A DNA stretch of 64,000 bases. Source: Campanula takesimana. Its lineage: Eukaryota; Streptophyta; Magnoliopsida; Asterales; Campanulaceae. The DNA lies in contig JAOWBW010000105.1 in assembly GCA_026119855.1 (NCBI GenBank), positions 1,674,001 to 1,738,000 of the forward strand, in the 5' to 3' direction. A program made the translations under genes and the position numbers. Shown here in pieces: positions 58,774-64,000 of the stretch (positions are counted from its first letter, which is position 1; each line of letters starts with the position of its first letter). The notes beneath the pieces are model-generated. The model was given only the letters and a program-made list of their open reading frames with translations. It was not told the origin of the DNA and did no database searches.

Positions 58774-60209
58774 TGTTGTGGAATAGATCCTCCAACACCC
58801 AACACCCAAGCAAATCGCAAGAAAACCCGGCACCACAAACAAGCACAAGAAATAAGAAACCCAAAAGCACAAGACAGAAGAACACAAGAAATTGTTTACC
58901 CAGTTCGTCAATATGTTTGACTACGTCTGGGGGCACTACCAAACCAGGATCTTGTACTATAATATGTAAATTTGGAGTTACAATGAGTTATGGGGCGGAA
59001 CATTGTTTATATAGCAAACCAAGAATAAGACCTAAACCTAAACACAAGAGAAATCTTGAAAATCTGCAATTTCTCGGCATTCCAAGCGCCCGCTTGTAGG
59101 GGACCAGGCGCCCGCTTACTTGCCAATTCCAGGAACCAGAATTTCTACCCAAACCGGGCGCCCGCCTGGTCAATACCAGGCGCCCGCCTGGAATCCTGCT
59201 CCAGATTTTCTTCTCTTTGTTTCTTTGAGGGATCTCTACTCCAACAATCTCCCACCTAGAGATCAACCGCATATACAAACCCCGTATCCGTCTTCAACTC
59301 ATCCTTGGTGTCTTCCTAGTGCTCACCTCGATTATGGTAGTGCCTTCCCGCTCTCCTATTCTCACAGCCCCGTTGAAGCTATCCGCAGCTTCCACTTATC
59401 CCTGCTTGAGAAACCTAGAGCCTTGTCCTCCGATCTACACTCTCCGTTAGATCCACGCAGCGGTTTATCCGGTCCTAGAGTATGTGGTTCATCTTCAGTG
59501 ACCCCTTGACCTTGGCCATCATGAACCGTCTCGCTCCCACCCGAGTTTGGAATATCAATGCAAATCACATTCGCATCCCCGCATTCCTTGAACTCCCGAA
59601 GCTCATACTCTCCACCATTATTAGACATCAAGCTTTTAACCTTGAGTCCCCTCCGATTCTTCACCAAGGCCTTCCACTTCTTATACATCTTGAAAGATTC
59701 ATATTTCCCTTCTAAGAAGTAATCCCGGACCTTCCTTGTCGAATCATCAATGAAGGTCATGTAATTTGACACACCAACCCGAGAAGTTACCGGAGCCGAT
59801 CCACACAAATCGATGTGATCCCCCTTCTCACTCATTTGACTCAATCGACAGTGCCACAATTTCGTATCACCCTTGGCCGTCGCCACCGCGATACTACCCT
59901 TGGTGTTTCCCGCCAAATACAGTCTTCCTTCCCTATTACCCCGAGCGACCTCACGATCCTCCTTGGCAATAACCCAGTTCCTGCAGCTAAAAGTTACCGT
60001 GTAACTTTCTTCACCCAGCTGCCCAACTGATATCAGGTTCTTTTTCAAACCCGGAATGTGACTGACCCCGTGTAGATGTAAGACGTTCCCGTCCGATGCT
60101 CCTATTCTGACATCCCCCATCCCCTTGATTTCCAAAGGCTCGCCATCCGCCAGATAGACCTTACCGAAATCACCGGAAGTGTAATTTTCTATCGCTCATG
60201 CATGCCCGC
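58774..60209 (-). mobile_element. C: internally deleted Ty1/copia element, interrupted by E2
   Basis: The 3' LTR is 58774-59246 (473 bp, TGTTGG...CCACAACA on minus), with TATATAAAC at about 59008-59016 and four GCGNNCGC modules at 59086, 59108, 59158 and 59180. The polypurine tract AGGTGGGAGAT adjoins it. The internal part runs to 60209, where E2 begins; the 5' part of C should lie beyond E2, outside the window. Confidence 0.8.
59362..60189 (-). pseudogene. Shortened copia protease/integrase ORF of element C
   Basis: The reading starts with the protease-like NYTSGDFGKVYLADGEPLEI and HLHGVSHIPGLKKNLISVGQ. It continues to the pre-integrase LWHCRLSQMSEKG, then jumps directly to integrase core DHIDLCG...YMTFIDDSTRKV and SNNGGEYELREF, and then to non-family sequence. 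The HxxxC part of pre-integrase, the integrase C-terminal part, RT and RNase H are deleted. The ORF (257 codons from an ATG at 60135) stays open across the deletion. It cannot make an active enzyme. Confidence 0.75.
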
Positions 60210-61644
60210 TGTTGGTAGTGGTGCCCTATGCACGTTTAATAAACGTTGTAATTGTTATCATTTATTTCATATCAATAAAGAGATGTTTTGATTATTATTG
60301 TTGTTCATGTTTACTTATAATAATCCCCGTCCCTAGTACTTGTTAAGCACTAGTATAAAGGCTAAATGATCATGGGATGATCATGTTAGATTTATGGGTA
60401 CTTGTTTGGAACAAGGTACTGGACATGACCCGCTGTATGAGATTTATGTCATGGTCTATGTCGAACATATATCTCATATTAGTTATGTCATTTGAATCCT
60501 TAGACATGAAGTTATTATAGTCTTCCACTTGATGAACATTGTGTTTGACATATTCAAACGCTACCTTAACACGGTAGTTATAAAGGGTATGATTGGCATA
60601 ATCGGATTCCCGTTGGGAAGAATAATAAGCTAAATGGATTTGTCCCTCCACGGAGGGATGTCAAGCTTGGGCCCCTCGAAGGAATGATGTTGATGAAATG
60701 TTCGGCCGGACTCAAATGGATTGATTGGATCAATAGCATTTGAATTATCAACATATTCGGAATCGAGAAAGTATTGAACAAGACAAGTTGACTGTTTGAC
60801 CATGACTTGTGTTCAATGACGTCGTGGACAAAATGATTGTGACATATTCTAAAGGAATGCGAACTTGTATCTAGTTATACTATTTGGGTAGGTATGACGG
60901 TTTGCTAGAACCTAATCATATCTTATGGTTTCATGTTTGAGCCCATTACCAACTTAGTATAATCCTAGAGAGTCACACACAATAGAACGAATCTTAAATA
61001 AAATGACAATATTGGAATTTAGGGTCGAAGGACCTCAAAGGGATTTTTGGAAAATTCTGGATTTTCTGGCAGGCAAGCGGGCGCTCGGTTGGGGCCAGGC
61101 GGGCGCTTGGTCTGGCGGCAGAAAATTTCCTAATTCGATTTGGGAAGGTTTTTGGCACAAGTTTCCTATTTGGAATAGGTCTTAATTGTGTATAAAAAGC
61201 CAAGTTCGGCCAAACCATTAGCCCTAGTGTTTTGTGTGCCTCCAAAGAGTTTGAGAGAGTTATTATTTTGTTCCAAGACATCTTGGATTGAAGAACAAAA
61301 TAATTCACAAAATAATTCCATATAGTTCTTTATTAAATTGTGAAAGTGTGTTTCATAATTATTGGTCTAGCAACCAAGATCAAGAAGTTTCTTGATATTC
61401 GTTCGTGGTGTGGATACCGCTAGAGGGTGAATTTTATCATCTTCAAAGTTCGTGAATTTTGTCCGTGATAAAGCTTCAAGTTCTCCACCAAATTCAAAGC
61501 TAGAATTCATAGTCATCAAGGGTTAGCTTTTCCTCTATTCATTATGTTGTATTTGATTTAATCATATGAACGGATCCATGGCTTTGGGTTTCATAAAATT
61601 TTAATTGCTATATTCCGCTGCGCATGTTACTTGGAAACCCAACA
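60210..61644 (+). repeat. E2 5' LTR
   Basis: Homologous over its length to the E1 LTR (same start, same order of motifs such as GGGCCCCTCGAAGGAATGAT). Two modules, both GCGGGCGC, start at 61077 and 61099, 22 bp apart, about 90-115 bp upstream of the TATA-like motif. Confidence 0.85.
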
Positions 61645-61951
61645 GTGGTATCAGAGCCCCGTTCATGTTGATTAATCCAATACTTGGATCATGTTATGTG
61701 TATATAAATTGTTTATGTGCCTAGCATGATATGAATATTGGATTATATGATTTTTATGCGTTATGTGATTTTATGTGGTTTATTGTTTTACAACTTTAAT
61801 CGCACGATTCAATCGCAATAAAAATTATGGTGGATTCTGAATTATTTCGATTATTAATTTTTGATTAGATCAAAGTTTTAATAATCGGGGAAAAATAATT
61901 TTGAGACAAAATTCTCGAACTTTAAAATTCTGTACCATTCTGACCAATCAG

Positions 61952-62020
61952 GCGCCCGCTCGCTGGGGACCAGGCGGCCGCTTGCTTCAGGCGCGCGCTC
62001 GGTCAAGACCAGGCGGGCGC
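61952..62020 (+). repeat. Leader GCGNNCGC modules of E2
   Basis: Cores start at 61952 (GCGCCCGC), 61974 (GCGGCCGC), 61991 (GCGCGCGC) and 62013 (GCGGGCGC). Spacing is 22, 17, 22, almost the same as in the E1 leader. The two central bases take all four C/G combinations. Confidence 0.85.
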
Positions 62021-63235
62021 TCGCTCGTCAGAACTTGTTTTGATTTTGGTTAAAATCTGAATATGGAATTTTCGATAAATTCAACAAAACCAGTAACAGA
62101 ACCGGTCCAGACTTGCTGATCTGGAATGGGTTTTGGGTAGTTGGTTTGTGTGTGGATTTTGGGGTTTGATTTTCCTATTTGTTTTAGTCTTATAATTCTT
62201 AGATTGGTTCAAGTTTTGGATGGCTAATCTGCGTTCATCGAGATTGTGTTTCCCAAAATTGATCGCAATCAAAGTTTCAAAGATAAAACGAAGTTAGAAT
62301 TATGAAGAGTTCATAATTGCTAAAATTGAGAAACAAAGTTCTTGATTCAAAGTTTGGAGATCCATGTGGAATTGTGGATGCAATTGGCTTACGTTCATCG
62401 AGACCATCTATTGCTTAGTTTCGGCCACGTGGACTACTTTCTTGGTTTCTTGAATTGGTGCGGGATTGTGGTTGCCTAATGGCTTAGTTCGACCGCACTT
62501 CTTGTTGTCTTGATTTGGAGATAATAACCGAAGTTGAAATAGTCTCATCCTCATAATTATAAAGAAACTAATGACACATAAATATCATGCTTAAATTAAT
62601 GGAGATTAATTTAGTGGCTAAACTTGATGTGTAACATGTTTATATTATGTGCTCATAAAGGTGTTATATGCTATATGTGATGAACCTTCAAAGAAAGTTT
62701 TAAGTCCTTCATTGCCATGCCATGATTGAAACACTTATTTATACATGTGTAATCTTGATGTAGGTTCGCCTCCGCGAGGTGCATTAATTTTATTCATGTA
62801 TAAGCAAGATGAGGTTCATTAATTTAATGTGGGCTTGCCTCCGCAAGGTGCATTAAATTGAATGGTCCCTTTAAGTTTAAAATGGTTGGACTTGATTAGG
62901 CGTCAAAATAGTTTTGGGCCTAGGCAAAAGATGAGATTAAACATGCTTGAAAAAATGGATTTCTCAAAGAATCTCATAAAAGGATCTAAGAATCATATGG
63001 GATATGATTGACATGATTGTCTACCTAATTAATTTAGTTTTGAGCGGTCCGCCTCCGTGGACTCAAAAGTTAAATTAAAGTTGGATCTTAGCCCAATTAA
63101 ATTATATTATACATTGGATGTATATGAAGGTTATATAATTTAGTGGGAGTATTTTGTTTGAAAAATACATTAATTATTTCTTTAATGAAAAACCGGTACT
63201 TATTAAATTTTGGAAATTTTGCATATTTGTAGATA

Positions 63236-64000
63236 ATGACTACTAACACTCAATCAATTTCGTTGCGATCGATCCTTGAGAAGGATAAGCTCTAAGAGAA
63301 TGGTACGAACTTTATGGATTGGATCCGTAGCCTAAGAATTGTTCTTAGGCAAGAAGACAAGCTGTACATTCTTGATGGGCCTCTTCCTGCTGAACCAGAA
63401 CCTACTGCCCCTAGGGCAGAAAGAGACAGTTACAAGAAACATCGTAATGATTCTAGAGATGTAAGCTATCTCATGCTTGCTACTATGTGCTCAAAACTCC
63501 AACAAAGTTTGGAACATTTGGAAGCCTATGAGATAGGCGTGGAGTTAAGAGCCATGTTTCAAGAGCAAGCTAGGCAAGAGAGGTACAAGACCATTGTTGC
63601 ATTCACTACTTGTAAAATAAATGAAGGGCAACAAGTGAGTCCACACATGCTGAAAATGAAAGGTTATGTAGAGCACCTTGAGAAACTTGGCTATCCAATC
63701 CCATTGGAGCTAGCCACGGATCTCATTCTTAATTCATTGCCTAAAAGTTATAATCAGTTTGTGATGAATTATAACATGCATGGAATGGATAAGAATCTCT
63801 CCGAGTTGCATGGGATGCTTAAAACTGCGGAGATGAAGATTGCAGAGAAAGGTTCTCCCATGCTCTTAGTTCATGATGGGAAGAAGGCTGGTGACAAAGG
63901 AAAGGGTAAGAAAGTTGTCAAACCCAAGATAAGCAAGGCAAGTGTTGCCAAGGCTTCTGAGGCTAACCCGATTCACAAAAGGATGCAATTTGTTTCCATT
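63236..64000 (+). pseudogene. E2 gag (UBN2-type copia gag), one stop, runs off the window
   Basis: The ATG at 63236 is followed by 18 codons, then TAA at 63293-63295; after that the frame is open to the window end (about 235 codons). Landmarks: NGTNFMDWIRSLRIVLRQED, YLMLATMCSKLQQSLEHLEA, ELRAMFQEQARQERYKTIVA and LTTDLILNSLP-like LATDLILNSLPKSYNQFVMN, the usual copia gag pattern. Lys-rich sequence follows, where a zinc knuckle should come next, outside the window. A single stop in an otherwise intact gag suggests recent loss, or that an alternative start after the stop is used. Confidence 0.75.

Larger units (their letters stand above)
60210..64000 (+). mobile_element. E2: Ty1/copia element related to E1, cut by window end
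   Basis: The 5' LTR 60210-61644 (1435 bp) begins TGTTGG and ends CCAACA. The primer-binding site TGGTATCAGAGCCCC follows at 61646. The LTR is collinear with that of E1, but the GC modules differ. TATA-like TGTATAAAAAG lies at about 61189. Leader modules lie at 61952-62020 and gag starts at 63236. It is inserted in element C next to CCCGC (60205-60209), the presumed left target duplication. Confidence 0.85.

Overview
This is a repeat-rich, AT-rich plant nuclear window. Its split genes include a type-B cytokinin response regulator and a temperature-induced lipocalin. The DNA is full of Stowaway, hAT and Mutator-type elements and of Ty1/copia and Ty3/gypsy retrotransposons. A eudicot is very likely and an asterid is possible, but the species cannot be fixed from sequence alone. 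No bacterial operon, CRISPR array, rRNA gene or functional tRNA gene was seen. All exon models come from reading splice junctions that keep the frame.

Layout. 1-1.7 kb: last coding exon of an ABHD17-type alpha/beta hydrolase. 1.8-15.8 kb: intergenic DNA made largely of small DNA transposons: Stowaway MITEs; three hAT-like elements with perfect 8-bp target duplications; Mutator-type MITEs with 9-bp duplications; and a tRNA-derived SINE. 15.8-34.7 kb: a four-level nest. An AT-rich element with inverted arms contains hAT-4 (16027-33951), which contains G1, a gag-only Ty3/gypsy Tat/Ogre-like element (16098-32949, minus). G1 contains E1, a full-length but coding-dead Ty1/copia element (22858-30993, plus). 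35.1-37.6 kb: a Pack-MULE candidate with a gene-like GC-rich segment and an array of about 33 W-box cores. 38.7-39.5 kb: Mutator-type MITEs, one inserted into its own relative.

The gene island is at 41.4-58.4 kb. It holds a type-B ARR (plus, 6 exons, 644 aa), a DUF1068 membrane protein (minus, 3 exons with a 24-nt microexon, 174 aa), an S28 Pro-X carboxypeptidase-like enzyme (minus, 10 exons, 498 aa) and a temperature-induced lipocalin (minus, 2 exons, 185 aa). The genes are functionally unrelated; many of their introns carry MITEs. From 58.8 kb to the end lie an internally deleted copia element (C) and, inserted in it, the 5' part of another copia element (E2) whose gag runs off the window.

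The most unusual signal is a short GC-rich dyad, GCGNNCGC. It recurs about 31 times, essentially only in the four LTR retrotransposons. Spacing is mostly 22 bp in the three copia elements and exactly 29 bp in the gypsy element. It occurs upstream of the LTR TATA box and, where a leader can be seen, again between the primer-binding site and gag. Within an element the LTR and leader modules resemble each other more than those of the neighbouring related element. Also notable are a 180-bp higher-order repeat (6 x 30 bp) inside G1, the W-box array, and one CAATTTTTT site used by two Mutator-type elements and abutted by a SINE.
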